Below the pieces are notes generated by a model. That model searched no databases, was not told the DNA's origin, and was given only the letters and a program-made list of their open reading frames with translations. This document shows, piece by piece, positions 1 to 9,937 of a stretch of DNA of 64,000 bases. The stretch's first letter is position 1. Every line of letters starts with the position of its first letter. Source of the DNA: DASRAJ01 sp035638255 (GTDB lineage: Bacteria > Bacteroidota > Bacteroidia > Chitinophagales > UBA10324); contig DASRAJ010000157.1 of NCBI GenBank assembly GCA_035638255.1, positions 1 to 64,000 of the forward strand. The letters run 5' to 3'. The position numbers and the translations under genes were made by a program.

Positions 1-248
1 AGGAGTGATCATCGCTCCTTCCTCTCCAGTTTTTTTAAGATCATCTTTGTCCTTTATACCTGAAAAAAACTTGAACGATCAATTGAAAACACAAGCCTTA
101 TAAAAAAAGCCAACTGTCAGATCAAGTACTAACTATTACAGCTGATGGGAAGGCCGGGTTTGTATCTTGTATTTTTGTTTGTGAGTGGCTGACAGCCTTC
201 AAAAACAATTAACCCACATGCGGTACGTTGCGACTTAATCAACTTGAA

Positions 249-1178
249 ATGAAAACCTATCTTACCCTATTATCCATTGCTTTATGGAGTAGTTCGTACT
301 CTCAAATTGATTGGTCTGTTAAAGAAGAATTCAAAGGCCCTGTAAAATCTGTTACATCTTATACTTATTCCGACGATCACTCTTGGCGAGTCTCTACCTG
401 TCCTGATACTGTTACAGTTGCCGACTACAATTCAATTAAAATAACGGTAATACTTTTCGACAAAGAAAAAAGGCCAATAAAGAGTATAATGATCGGTACA
501 GCATATTGTATTTGGGCTTATGACGATATCGGGCGGGAAATAAAACAAACTGACTACAGGGACAGCAACAGACTTGAAAGAACAATAGAATATAGTTACG
601 AGAAAAACGGAGCAACTATAGAGAAAAATTATGATAATAAAGGAAAGCTATACAGTACTTGGGTGAGAGAAATTGATTCAGCAAATTTTATTTGTAGGTA
701 TTATGAATTAATAAAAGGAAAAATTGATGATGATTATGTAAGTACTTTGAACAATTCATTTTTACCATTAAGCTCCTTTACTATTGATTCTAAAGGCAAT
801 CGGGTTCAATACCAGGAGCTTTCATACGACGATAAAAACAGAAAAATTTCTTCAGCATTTTATTCTGTTGATTCTTCAATATATGACCATTATGAAAACA
901 GATACAACAAAAAAGGAAATATAATTGAGATTACAAAATTTAATAAAGAAGGACAAATTATTGGGTTAACCAATCAACAGTTCGATGAATTTGGAAATGT
1001 AATTCAAATATTGCGCTATTACCTCAAAGACATCAATTATTTCACCACTGACGTGGAAAGAATTGATTATACCTATGATGAACATGGAAATTGGACGTCA
1101 AAAAAGATATACTCCGAATACGCGAGCGGGAAAGATTATCAAACATCTAAAATTATCAGAACAATAGAATACTATTAA
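249..1178 (+). CDS. Secreted YD-repeat-like protein
   Basis: The 309-residue product starts with a signal peptide (MKTYLTLLSIALWSSSYSQ). The ATG at 249 is preferred over an in-frame TTG at 228 because the hydrophobic segment then lies at the N-terminus. The mature part repeats a Y-x-Y-D-x-x-G-N pattern, for example 'YEKNGATIEKNYDNKGK', 'YDDKNRKISSAFYS' and 'YTYDEHGNW' near the C-terminus. This resembles the YD/RHS-type repeats found in cell-surface proteins, which form beta-rich extended structures. There is no T9SS sorting domain and no lipobox, so export to the periplasm or outside is inferred from the signal peptide alone. It stands alone and converges with the gene on the minus strand ending at 1261. 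Function is unknown. Confidence 0.75.
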   Translation: MKTYLTLLSIALWSSSYSQIDWSVKEEFKGPVKSVTSYTYSDDHSWRVSTCPDTVTVADYNSIKITVILFDKEKRPIKSIMIGTAYCIWAYDDIGREIKQTDYRDSNRLERTIEYSYEKNGATIEKNYDNKGKLYSTWVREIDSANFICRYYELIKGKIDDDYVSTLNNSFLPLSSFTIDSKGNRVQYQELSYDDKNRKISSAFYSVDSSIYDHYENRYNKKGNIIEITKFNKEGQIIGLTNQQFDEFGNVIQILRYYLKDINYFTTDVERIDYTYDEHGNWTSKKIYSEYASGKDYQTSKIIRTIEYY

Positions 1179-1260
1179 AGCTGCCTCTAACAACTCGTAT
1201 CTGCGAGGAGGAGTTTAGCGCTTGCAGAGACGATATTTCTGGAAGGGGAGACCGCTAAAA

Positions 1261-2817
1261 TTACAAATCCACTCTCCCAATCATATAATTATTTTTCTTC
1301 TCAGCATATAAAAACATTTGATTGGGACCACTCTGCTCGCAAATCTTCGGGCGAAGGATCACGCCCTCTTCTTTATTGCTGAAAAGCAAACTCTTTTTCC
1401 ATTTACCATCACTCCCCAATGTAACCAGGGTGGCTGCTGATCTTTTTGGACTGGTATATTTCGCTATTGACGCCGGATCATTCACACCGATATTGTCCGG
1501 ATCATCATTGAAGAGCAAATAAATCTTATCGTCTTTAATAGCATAAGCATAAGAAGAATAATAACCTCCATCATTGGCCGTAGTTTGACGCTTCGGAATC
1601 CTGGTAGCCCACTCAATGGACATATTTGGATTGATGTTTACTGCAATGATGTCATTGTAATGATAATAGTATGTAGTGTGCGAGGTTGACATGCCACCGC
1701 TGTTTGAATAAGTGGTAACCACAGTTATATAATATTGCTCGGCGAGTAAGAGTGCGCCCCCATCAGAGCGTATAATGATGTTGTCAAGATCATATTCGTA
1801 GAGCTCAGGATCATCTTTCTTTCTGCTCACATCTTTTCTGCTGAACAGTTCAATAAAACTTGCATCAAATTCCTTTGTGCCCTGCTTCACTACCTCTTCT
1901 GTTGCAGCATCAATAAGGATGAAGCAAACACCTTTGATGGTAGTTGTTCCTCTGTCAGAATAAAACCCGGCAACGGCCAGTTTATCATCGTCAGTAATGT
2001 TGAACCCCAGATCGGTGATGAATTTGTCTTTCAGGTTTACATTGTACTCTTTAAAATTTTTTCCTTCATCACGGTATGCAAGAATTTTGTAAGAATAATT
2101 TGGAGCGCCTTTCACTTTTTCTTTGACTTGTTCATTATAAATTCTTCCGCGTATGTAAATGTTACCGTTATCATCAAGAAGCATATCCTCATTCTCAAAT
2201 AGTCTGCTTTCGTAAGGCAGGGTTATATCTTTTTCCCACAATATATTCATGCGCGCATCGCAAACGGTAGCTTTGAATTGTTCATTCATTTCCTTTTCGG
2301 CGTGGTGTACGGCAATGATGGCAATGGCCTTTTTATCTTTTGAAATGTCGTAATCAAAATATCCCTTCCACCGTCTTTTCTCGAAAGAGATGGAGGTGAT
2401 TTTTTTGTGAGTCCCCAAGCGCATGAGCGTACTCTTGTCAATGGGCTGATAATATAAATTGGTTTCATCCGACTTTTTCTCCTCTAAAGTGAAGAACGCA
2501 AAAAGTTGCCCGTCAAGAAAAGCTACCTCTTGAATGTCCGCCCAATCTTTACCCACCTGAAAGTCTAATTCTTTTTGTACGTGAAGGGCCAGTTTTTTAT
2601 CGTACGATTCAAGAACCACTATACCACCTGATTTTTTTCGCAGCACATACATGTAATTTTCATCTTCCCCAAGATAATCACTAATGGTAGAGCCCGAAGG
2701 TTCCTTCATTTCTGCGCTCAGCGTTAACTTGAATGCTGACGAGGACTTGCTTATTTGGGCAAATAATAATTGTGAAGCCATAAGAAGCATGGCGACCGTA
2801 GTGAGAATTTTGTACAT
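1261..2817 (-). CDS. Secreted protein of unknown function
   Basis: The 518-residue product has a clear signal peptide (MYKILTTVAMLLMASQLLFAQ, cleavage after AQ). I do not recognise a named family. The body alternates beta-strand-like stretches such as 'NYMYVLRKKSGGIVVLESYD', 'GNIYIRGRIYNE' and 'GGALLLAEQYY', a pattern typical of secreted beta-propeller or beta-sandwich proteins common as hypothetical proteins in Bacteroidota. There is no C-terminal T9SS domain and no lipobox Cys. It is transcribed divergently from the truncated relic at 2981. Coding is supported by length, signal peptide and lack of a competing frame; function cannot be given. Confidence 0.85.
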   Translation of the reverse strand: MYKILTTVAMLLMASQLLFAQISKSSSAFKLTLSAEMKEPSGSTISDYLGEDENYMYVLRKKSGGIVVLESYDKKLALHVQKELDFQVGKDWADIQEVAFLDGQLFAFFTLEEKKSDETNLYYQPIDKSTLMRLGTHKKITSISFEKRRWKGYFDYDISKDKKAIAIIAVHHAEKEMNEQFKATVCDARMNILWEKDITLPYESRLFENEDMLLDDNGNIYIRGRIYNEQVKEKVKGAPNYSYKILAYRDEGKNFKEYNVNLKDKFITDLGFNITDDDKLAVAGFYSDRGTTTIKGVCFILIDAATEEVVKQGTKEFDASFIELFSRKDVSRKKDDPELYEYDLDNIIIRSDGGALLLAEQYYITVVTTYSNSGGMSTSHTTYYYHYNDIIAVNINPNMSIEWATRIPKRQTTANDGGYYSSYAYAIKDDKIYLLFNDDPDNIGVNDPASIAKYTSPKRSAATLVTLGSDGKWKKSLLFSNKEEGVILRPKICEQSGPNQMFLYAEKKNNYMIGRVDL

Positions 2818-2980
2818 GAAGAAGGGATTAACAGTGCATTTTACGGGAGAAAAGATAATAGAAAATTTTCACGCTCAAAAAGTGCCGGTGAGAAACCGAT
2901 CCCCCGTATCAATTTCGTCGAAAATATTTTCGCTCCTCTTTCCGGGAATTAATTTGGTGGACTCATTTAATTCTTTCAGC

Positions 2981-3202
2981 ATGAAGAGCCCTACTCTGAT
3001 AAAAATTATCCTGTGTACTAACGTATTGATGTTTGCCTTTTGTCCGCTGCTCACAGCGCAAGTTGTCTTTGAGAAATCTTACGGCACTGTTAACAGAGAT
3101 GTCGCTCATTACGTTGAGATCACTTCCGATAGCGGTTATATTCTTCAGAGGCAGACAGGCCTTTTACAGCGGATAAGAATAAACAGGAGCGAAAAAAAAT
3201 AA
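2981..3202 (+). pseudogene. Truncated 5' end of a secreted repeat protein
   Basis: From the ATG at 2981 a 73-residue frame encodes a signal peptide (MKSPTLIKIILCTNVLMFAF...LLTAQ) followed by 'VVFEKSYG' and 'VEITSDSGYIL'. The same opening ('FEKxY...', then 'DGGYxL') begins the intact 531-codon repeat protein on the minus strand ending at 8203. After about residue 55 the frame loses the pattern and ends at 3202, and nothing recognisable continues to 3480. The simplest reading is a 5' remnant of a T9SS repeat protein whose body was deleted. It could alternatively be expressed as a short secreted peptide. Confidence 0.5.
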
Positions 3203-3480
3203 ATCCTTTTTTATCTTGCCAAAAAATTTCCGGTGTCCTTCCGAAGAGATCAGCGTCAGCAAATTTTTTTTCACTCAATACAGTAATTGTGCGGTAAGTT
3301 GTGCAAACAAAACTCTTATGAAGATTAAGACGATGATTGACATCTTGTTCCCCTTGTTTCCCCTTCGCATAAATAAGTTTCAATCGTTGAAAGAACATTT
3401 TGATTTGTTTGCCGTATTGGAGATAGATGGCTGTTTGAGAATACACACTTTATTCCTGCATAAATCATCACCACACACAC

Positions 3481-5574
3481 ATGAAATTAGCTTTCCTTTT
3501 TCTTTTGGTTGCCATCACGTCCCATAGCACGTATGCTCAATTTCAGTACCTGTCACCTGTGCCCGGATCAACATTCATCAATACCGAACATAACATTGTT
3601 ATCCGCGAAGGGCATTACATTAATCCTGCCTTTCTTAAAAATGATTTATTCATTGTTCACGGATCCAGGAGCGGCAATCATGCTTGCAAAATGGTTTTGT
3701 GTGCCGATGGTAAAACCATTGTGCTCACTCCTTCATCACCTTTTCTTTGCAATGAAGAAGTGATTGTTACCATCAATAAAGGACTTCGAACTTCAGAAAG
3801 ACAAACCGTTACGCCGTATTCGTTCAACTTCTTTACTCACCGTGAATATACAGCCGAAGAAAAGGAACGGATCCAAAATGATTCGAAACTTGCTTGGCGG
3901 CAAGAACTGGAAGATGCCGGTTCGCCCTCTAATGAAGAAAGCGGTGACACGCGAAGTGCAATAACAGGCTCATTTCAAATTGTAGTGAACACATCTCCTT
4001 CACCCGGTCTGATCTTCTTCGATGCATTTAATGGTTTGCAAGCAGAGAAAAGCATTTATGATGGTATTCACATCATCACGACAAACGGCGATTCTGTTTA
4101 TTCCAGTGCAGGACAGCAATACCTCCTCGGTGACTGGGATCTTAACCCAAGCGGTGATCTTTCCTTTCCTAATACTGATTCCGGAAGATTCGACGTGCTG
4201 GACTCGAACTATAACCTTATTGATAGCTATACTCCTGCAAATGGCTACGAGCTTAATGGCCATGAATTCACCAAATATTCCAATGGGCATGTATTCATGA
4301 TTGCCGATGAAACTCAAATCATGGACCTCACCGGATATGATCCCGGTTACAGTAAGAATGCCTCGGTAAAATGGGGAGTGATCCAGGAATTTGATGAGAA
4401 TAAAAATCTCGTCTTCGAATGGCGGTCATTTGATCATGTAGGGGTTACTGAAACAAATCAGAACCTGCATCTTAATCAGATTGATGTTGCTCATACCAAC
4501 TCGATTGAACTCGATGCCGATGGCAACATCATCGTATCGCATCGTGATCTGAACCAGGTGATGAAGATCGATCACAGCACAGGCGCTTTTATCTGGCGGC
4601 TTGGAGGGCAAATGAATCAGTTTACTTTCGTCAATGACGCAGAGCAATTCAACTACCAGCATGATGCGCGCATACTTAGTAACGGCCATCTCACGCTGTG
4701 GGATAACGGCAACGGGCATACTGTTCATCACTCTTCTGCCAAGGAATACCAACTGGATGTAGTGAATCACATAGCCACGCTCGTGTGGAGTTACGCTCCT
4801 GTCAATACTGCTAACGGCAATGCTGCTTATTATTCAGCGATGGGAAATGTGCAACGCTTATCCAATGGAAATACCTTCATCAATTGCGGATACGATTTCA
4901 GTACTACGCAGCCCAATATGATTGAAGTAACACCGGAAGGACAGATAGTATGGGAGCTTTTACTAAATAATGATTCGTACTTAGTGAGCTACCGTGCGCA
5001 CCACCGTGATTGGAATCCATGTGCGCCGGTGAATCAAAACAGCATCGCGGTAAAAAAGATTACTGCATCGTCAGCAAAGATTACATGGGAAGGCGTGAGC
5101 AACGCAGTGTCTTATGATGTTCAATACAGAAAACTCGGCAAGGTGGAGTGGAAGCTCAAGAACACCACAGGCACCAGTAAGAAACTCATGAACCTGATGG
5201 CAGAAAAATCCTACGAGTTCCAGGTGCGCGCACATTGTGCCAATGCATTTACTTGCGATTGGTCACCAATCGATACATTTAAAACTGCACCGCTGAAATT
5301 ATTCGTTCCGGAAGAAACCCAACCATCCGGGATACTTAAACTTTATCCCAATCCCGTGAATGATGTTTTCACGATCGAATGGAATTCTGATGAAGATGCC
5401 TCTGCCATCATTTCGATTTTTGATCTCTCCGGAAAACTGATGCTCACCATCTCCGGTTTCAATGCTGATGATGAATCATTGCAGGTGAATGCGTCTTCAT
5501 TGCCATCGGGTCTTTATTTTGCTGAAATGAGTTTTGGAAACACAAAGCAGAAAGTGCAATTCACAAAACAGTAG
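3481..5574 (+). CDS. Arylsulfotransferase-like protein with FnIII and T9SS domain
   Basis: The 697-residue product has a signal peptide (residues 1-19, ending TYAQ), a first beta-rich domain, then an arylsulfotransferase (ASST)-like propeller at roughly 165-500. The most diagnostic stretch is 'QHDARILSNGHLTLWDNGNG' around His394, matching the HDA...G...(F/W)DNG signature of the Arylsulfotran_2 family; 'HEFTKYSNGHVFMI' and 'HTNSIELDADGNIIVSHRD' are propeller blades. A fibronectin type III domain (about 512-602) and a T9SS type A domain ('LKLYPNPV', about 617-697) follow. Family members transfer sulfate between phenolic compounds, but many eukaryote-like members are uncharacterised, so activity is inferred. 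Predicted location is the cell surface or outside the cell. Confidence 0.9.
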   Translation: MKLAFLFLLVAITSHSTYAQFQYLSPVPGSTFINTEHNIVIREGHYINPAFLKNDLFIVHGSRSGNHACKMVLCADGKTIVLTPSSPFLCNEEVIVTINKGLRTSERQTVTPYSFNFFTHREYTAEEKERIQNDSKLAWRQELEDAGSPSNEESGDTRSAITGSFQIVVNTSPSPGLIFFDAFNGLQAEKSIYDGIHIITTNGDSVYSSAGQQYLLGDWDLNPSGDLSFPNTDSGRFDVLDSNYNLIDSYTPANGYELNGHEFTKYSNGHVFMIADETQIMDLTGYDPGYSKNASVKWGVIQEFDENKNLVFEWRSFDHVGVTETNQNLHLNQIDVAHTNSIELDADGNIIVSHRDLNQVMKIDHSTGAFIWRLGGQMNQFTFVNDAEQFNYQHDARILSNGHLTLWDNGNGHTVHHSSAKEYQLDVVNHIATLVWSYAPVNTANGNAAYYSAMGNVQRLSNGNTFINCGYDFSTTQPNMIEVTPEGQIVWELLLNNDSYLVSYRAHHRDWNPCAPVNQNSIAVKKITASSAKITWEGVSNAVSYDVQYRKLGKVEWKLKNTTGTSKKLMNLMAEKSYEFQVRAHCANAFTCDWSPIDTFKTAPLKLFVPEETQPSGILKLYPNPVNDVFTIEWNSDEDASAIISIFDLSGKLMLTISGFNADDESLQVNASSLPSGLYFAEMSFGNTKQKVQFTKQ

Positions 5575-5984
5575 GCCTTGCTATCCGAATCAAGAAGCGT
5601 GTCGTGATCCTTGTAATTCAGAGTCTCACAAATGCCCAATTTTGATTCTCATTTCTTGTGCGAATGAGCATATCACCAGTGGTAACATGGCGGGAACATC
5701 AATTATCTCAGCTCTGAATAGGATTGTTTGCTCCATTCCTCGTCATGAAATAAGAAATTACCTTTCAATAAATTTTTCCTCCGCAAGCAACTCCATAAGT
5801 TTAATTTTCTTTACCGCTATTTACATTTCTCCCGGAATTATTTTTTCACCGCAGCATTGAAACTTTTAAAGGGAAATTCGTTGCAAAATGCTGTTTTTTT
5901 GAGCGGCAGAGCATCCGGAAAAGTGACTGCGGCTGAAAGCAATATTATTGCTGTCGTAAAATTGACTCTAAAATAAATTATCCG
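5575..5984. other. Gene-free stretch, nothing recognised
   Basis: These 410 bases lie between the ASST-like gene and the methyltransferase gene, both on the plus strand. An open frame runs through part of it but has cysteine- and serine-rich, non-protein-like composition and overlaps the upstream gene, so it was not called. No strong hairpin, promoter box or gene remnant was found. Confidence 0.5.
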
Positions 5985-6890
5985 ATGGCAGATAAGAAAG
6001 AGCTGGATTTCATTTATAGCACCATCGACAAAATATTTCGCCTGAGCATGGGAGAAATGGGTGATTTCAGTTGTGCAATGTATAACGGTGATTTCTCGCT
6101 TTCATTAGAGGAGGCGCAAAAAGCAAAGCACAAATTTATCGCTGACAGTTTAAATATACACGAAGGAAGCAGGGTGCTCGATTTAGGTTGCGGATGGGGA
6201 GCGCTGCTCCGATATGTGACCAGGGAAAGAGGTGCTGAGGCTGTAGGGTTGACTCTATCCGGATCGCAGGCAAAAGCATGCAGGAAAAATGGATTAAATG
6301 TGCATGTGAAAGATTGCAGGGACGTGAAGGTGGAGGACTTTGGAACTTTTGATGCAATCACCTGCATAGGAGCATTTGAACATTTCTCTTCACCCCAGGA
6401 CATGATTGCCGGAAGGCAACAACAGATTTACCGGAATTTTTTTAAATCAGTTTGCTCTCTGTTGCCATCGGGCGGACGATTCTATAACCAGACCATGGTA
6501 TTTGGAAAAAACATGATACCCTATGAGCAATTTGATATCAAAGCCCCAAAGGAATCCGATGCCTATGTTCTCGCATTGATACAGGAAGAATTTCCTGCTT
6601 CATGGCTACCTTATGGATGGGAAATGGTGGCTGATACAGCATCTCCTTATTTTAATCTGGCTTTCAAAAGCAGTGGGAGGTTAGACTACATTGAGACCAT
6701 CCGTCAATGGGAAATACGATACCGGAAATTCAATCTGAAAAAATATTGGCTCTATCTTTCAATGCTACCGAAATATCTCTACAACAAGGACTTCCGGTAC
6801 AGGGTAGCAATTTTCCAATCGAGTCCAAACCGGGAATGCTTCAGGCGTGAGATCATGGATCATTATAGAATGGTTTTTGAAAAAGCCTGA
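5985..6890 (+). CDS. Cyclopropane-fatty-acid synthase-type SAM methyltransferase
   Basis: The 301-residue product is a class I SAM-dependent methyltransferase of the CMAS/cyclopropane-fatty-acyl-phospholipid synthase family. Motif I is 'VLDLGCGWGALL' at about residues 58-69, followed by the acidic loop and 'EAVGLTLSGSQAKAC', which matches the family 'G(L/I)TLSxxQ' motif. 'ITCIGAFEHFSSPQDM' corresponds to the conserved 'EMxEHxG' region. Proteins in this group cyclopropanate or methylate unsaturated lipids; the exact substrate is not visible. The C-terminal part ('WEIRYRKFN', then an aromatic-rich tail) fits lipid-acting members. No signal peptide, so it is cytoplasmic or peripheral. It stands alone. 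Confidence 0.88.
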   Translation: MADKKELDFIYSTIDKIFRLSMGEMGDFSCAMYNGDFSLSLEEAQKAKHKFIADSLNIHEGSRVLDLGCGWGALLRYVTRERGAEAVGLTLSGSQAKACRKNGLNVHVKDCRDVKVEDFGTFDAITCIGAFEHFSSPQDMIAGRQQQIYRNFFKSVCSLLPSGGRFYNQTMVFGKNMIPYEQFDIKAPKESDAYVLALIQEEFPASWLPYGWEMVADTASPYFNLAFKSSGRLDYIETIRQWEIRYRKFNLKKYWLYLSMLPKYLYNKDFRYRVAIFQSSPNRECFRREIMDHYRMVFEKA

Positions 6891-7028
6891 ATGGTTTAAC
6901 TCTTCGAAATGAAGCTTACCTCAATGTAGTCAACTCCAGTAACATCCCGGATTTGTAAGCTGAAAAATTTTTCTTCAAAAAAATTTACCGAATCATTGCG
7001 GAAACTGAGAATAGAGTAATTTGATTTT

Positions 7029-8105
7029 ATGACTGATGACGATAATGCAATCAAATATTTCAAAGGTCGCGGCGCACAGGTAAAACCGCACAATAAATTT
7101 CTGCAGCACGAATATGTGCAGGAGCATGTGGAAGGCGTTGATGAAGAATTGTTTTCCGATCCTAAAACACAAATCTTTTTTGAGCATCCGAAAAAGATCA
7201 TCAACAAAGTTGACAGTCCTGATCTGGGTTTGGAAGCTTCCATGAATCCATACCAGGGATGTGAGCATGGATGCATCTACTGTTACGCGCGCAACACGCA
7301 TACCTACTGGGGCTTCAATGCAGGTCTTGATTTCGAAAGTAAAATCATTGTGAAGAAAAATGCGGCGGAGTTGCTTGAGAAAGAATTATCGAAACTCAAT
7401 TACGAGGTGAAGGTGATCATGCTTTCGGGAAATACCGATTGCTATCAGCCACTGGAGAGAAAGTTTGAGATCACACGTAAAATGCTTCAAGTGCTCCTGA
7501 AGTTCAAACATCCTGTTGCTATGATTACCAAGAACGCATTGATCATGCGCGATCTTGATCTTTTAAAACCGATGGCAGAAAAAGGATTGGTGGGAGTAAC
7601 TATTTCAATTACTTCTTTGCAAGAAAAACTAAGGAGGTTGATGGAGCCAAGAACTGCTTCATGTTTGAAGCGGTTAGAAACGGTTAAGGTTTTATCAGAG
7701 AACGGAATTCCCGTGAATGTGAACCTTGCGCCGGTCATTCCTTCCATCAACAGCGATGAAATTCCTGCTATCATCAAAGCTGCGGCCGAGGCTGGGGCAT
7801 GCGATATTCATTATACGATGGTACGATTGAATGGTGATGTCGGAAAAATTTTTGAAGACTGGGTGCACAAAACTTTTCCTGATCGCGCGGAGAAAGTTTT
7901 GAATCAGATCAAATCTGTTCATGGCGGAACATTGAACGATAGTCAATTTGGAAGAAGGATGAGTGGCGAAGGAAATATTGCCCAATCTATTCATCAATTA
8001 TTTTCTGTCGCTAAAGCAAAATACTTTACCGGACGCTCGCTTCCTGAATTGAATTGCGATTTGTTTTCTCTGCCCGGAAGTGTGAAGCAGGCGAGTATGT
8101 TTTGA
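7029..8105 (+). CDS. PA0069-family radical SAM protein
   Basis: The 358-residue product carries the radical SAM cluster motif C-x3-C-x2-C at Cys78, Cys82 and Cys85 ('CEHGCIYCYAR'), preceded by 'ASMNPYQG'. This 'NPYxGCxHxCxYCYAR' block defines the PA0069/Rv2578c group, related to spore photoproduct lyase (SplB-like). The family uses a 4Fe-4S cluster to cleave SAM and generate a 5'-deoxyadenosyl radical; the physiological substrate is unknown. Further family blocks are 'MLSGNTDCYQPLE', 'ITKNALIMRDLDLL' and 'PVIPSINSDEIP'. Length is normal. The near-consensus box TAATTTG at 7017-7023 is too close to the start to be convincing as a promoter. It converges with the repeat-protein gene ending at 8203. 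Confidence 0.9.
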   Translation: MTDDDNAIKYFKGRGAQVKPHNKFLQHEYVQEHVEGVDEELFSDPKTQIFFEHPKKIINKVDSPDLGLEASMNPYQGCEHGCIYCYARNTHTYWGFNAGLDFESKIIVKKNAAELLEKELSKLNYEVKVIMLSGNTDCYQPLERKFEITRKMLQVLLKFKHPVAMITKNALIMRDLDLLKPMAEKGLVGVTISITSLQEKLRRLMEPRTASCLKRLETVKVLSENGIPVNVNLAPVIPSINSDEIPAIIKAAAEAGACDIHYTMVRLNGDVGKIFEDWVHKTFPDRAEKVLNQIKSVHGGTLNDSQFGRRMSGEGNIAQSIHQLFSVAKAKYFTGRSLPELNCDLFSLPGSVKQASMF

Positions 8106-8202
8106 AACTGTTGTTATAGCATGAGGTTAGTGGTCATCAGCATTAGACAGAAGTCAAAAACTGTAGTCGCCCCCAATAAGAAGTGGGCAAAAAAAATTTC
8201 CC

Positions 8203-9729
8203 TTATTGTCGCACAAACTTTTTAACAAAATTTCCTTCAGGGGTTTTTATCGTTGCTAAATAAACACCGTAAGGCAGTTGAGAAACATCTATGCTGTTTT
8301 CGCTTTTAATCATCACTCCATCTTTCAAGGTCTCTCCCAAGAAATTTGTAATGATCAAATAACCTGGTTGATAATAGTTGTTGAAGGAAATATTGAGTTG
8401 CGAGGAAACAGGATTTGGATAAATTTGAAATGTCGGCTCTGAGGAAATTATTTCGTTGATGTTCTGAGGAACACAAAAATCATCTTCAATTATCTGTTGA
8501 ATATATTCATGTGCGCCAGCCGGATGCGCGGTTAAAGAACCAGTGTCAGCAATTGCTCCGGTTGTGTCGAACGAAGCTGCCGCTGCTGCCGTAACGTCAA
8601 CATTCTCAATAAGGCAATCGTCAGTATCAATGTTCAGTAAGAAATCTTCATAGTAATAATCTTGTCCATGGCCTGATATCAGAAAAGTATTTTGCGATGA
8701 AACTAAAATGTTTAAGACATAAATGTTATCCCATGGTCCCCACTGCTTTGACCATTGTAAGTTTCCCGTCGAATCGGTTTTAAGCAAAAGCATATTCGTG
8801 GTGGCGGTGAAATTTTGGGCAACAACAATATATCCTCCATCTTCAGTTTGTTCAACATCATAAGCGTGGTTTAAATAAATGTTTCCGTAGGTCATTGACC
8901 ATTGCAAGTTTCCGTTCGAATCGGTCTTCAGCAAATAAACATCATAATCCCCCGCTCCAAAACTCCTGGTTTCTCCCGCAATAATGTATCCATGGTCTGT
9001 CGTTTGTTTTACAGTTTGACCTTCATCACTTAATAAGCTGCCAAAACTTTTTGACCATTGCAAATTCCCTGCGTCATCAATTTTAATTAAGCTAACATTT
9101 GATTGTGTGCCGGAAGGAGAGTTAATTGCACCGGTCATTATGTATCCCTGATCAATAGTCTTTTGGAGATTGTTGCAGTGCATGGGGCTATAATTTTTTG
9201 TCCATTCAGGGTTTCCGTATGAATCTGTTTTCATGATGAAAGACTCGTATGAAGACCTATAGCCCGCTATAATATATCCCCCATCGTGTGTTTGAAGAAC
9301 AGACTTGCCAGTTGTCAGAGTATCATAGTATTTCGACCATTGCAAGTTTCCATTTTTATCACATTTGATTAAGTATAAGTGCGGAGTTTCGTCGCCGTAC
9401 CAGTCATATTCCTGCCCGACCATGATATATCCTGAATCAGAAGCTTGAGAAAATCCATAGCCAAAATCTCTGATGGAGTCCCCAAAATTTTTAGCCCATT
9501 GCACATCGCCATTGACATCAACTTTAATCAGACAAAAGTTCTCTTCAAATGAAAGCCCTGACCAACCAAACAAGGCATAACCTCCGTCAAGTGCCGGTTG
9601 TACTAACCCCTCAGTGACCCATTTAATTGAATCCCAATAGGCCTTCTCAAATTTAGTCTGTGCCGTGAGAGAACAGAGGTTTGAAAAATAAAAAGCACAA
9701 AGCACAAGGATTGTAAAGTGTTTTTTCAT
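8203..9729 (-). CDS. T9SS-exported repeat protein (GNLQWSK repeats)
   Basis: The 508-residue product starts at the ATG on the minus strand at 9729, which places the signal peptide (MKKHFTILVLCAF...SLTAQ) at the N-terminus; the frame stays open upstream but without coding character. The mature part has about six repeats of roughly 50-60 residues built on 'DGGYI(I/V/M)xG' and 'GNLQWSK(x)(F/Y)G', typical of bacterial propeller-like surface proteins. The C-terminus is a T9SS type A sorting domain ('FQIYPNPV', ending 'VKKFVRQ'), so it should be exported across the outer membrane. The truncated relic at 2981 shares its opening pattern. Binding partner or function is unknown. Confidence 0.88.
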   Translation of the reverse strand: MKKHFTILVLCAFYFSNLCSLTAQTKFEKAYWDSIKWVTEGLVQPALDGGYALFGWSGLSFEENFCLIKVDVNGDVQWAKNFGDSIRDFGYGFSQASDSGYIMVGQEYDWYGDETPHLYLIKCDKNGNLQWSKYYDTLTTGKSVLQTHDGGYIIAGYRSSYESFIMKTDSYGNPEWTKNYSPMHCNNLQKTIDQGYIMTGAINSPSGTQSNVSLIKIDDAGNLQWSKSFGSLLSDEGQTVKQTTDHGYIIAGETRSFGAGDYDVYLLKTDSNGNLQWSMTYGNIYLNHAYDVEQTEDGGYIVVAQNFTATTNMLLLKTDSTGNLQWSKQWGPWDNIYVLNILVSSQNTFLISGHGQDYYYEDFLLNIDTDDCLIENVDVTAAAAASFDTTGAIADTGSLTAHPAGAHEYIQQIIEDDFCVPQNINEIISSEPTFQIYPNPVSSQLNISFNNYYQPGYLIITNFLGETLKDGVMIKSENSIDVSQLPYGVYLATIKTPEGNFVKKFVRQ

Positions 9730-9937
9730 GAGGTGGAATTTAGTAGTTAAGTCGTTAGCATTTTGAGGCAGAAAGAAAAAAGTTAGCATTGTCGCCAAAC
9801 ATTCGAGGTAACTTGTTTTTACCTTAAACTCTATCTCATTATTCCATCAATGTAAGATGATAACACGAAACGGTTCTCGCAAAATTTTTTTTGCCTCTAA
9901 TTGGTATCTACAATAACCACTTTATTGCTTTCACTCA

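Noticed and set aside
161..177. TATTTTTG promoter box for the first gene
   Set aside because: It is about 70 bases from the start codon and has no TTTG partner at suitable spacing.
3120..3527. Open frames on both strands between the relic and the ASST-like gene
   Set aside because: They overlap each other, have unusual composition and no signal peptide, domain or promoter; they fit non-coding decay DNA.
5534..5860. 108-codon plus-strand frame
   Set aside because: It begins inside the ASST-like gene and has Cys/Ser/Ile-rich, non-protein-like sequence.
6896..7301. Minus-strand frames at the start of the radical SAM gene
   Set aside because: They are antisense to the conserved N-terminal coding region and show no family match.
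8160..8200. Terminator hairpin between the radical SAM and repeat-protein genes
   Set aside because: The GCCC/GGGC stem is short and the adjacent A-run is on the wrong side for the minus-strand gene.
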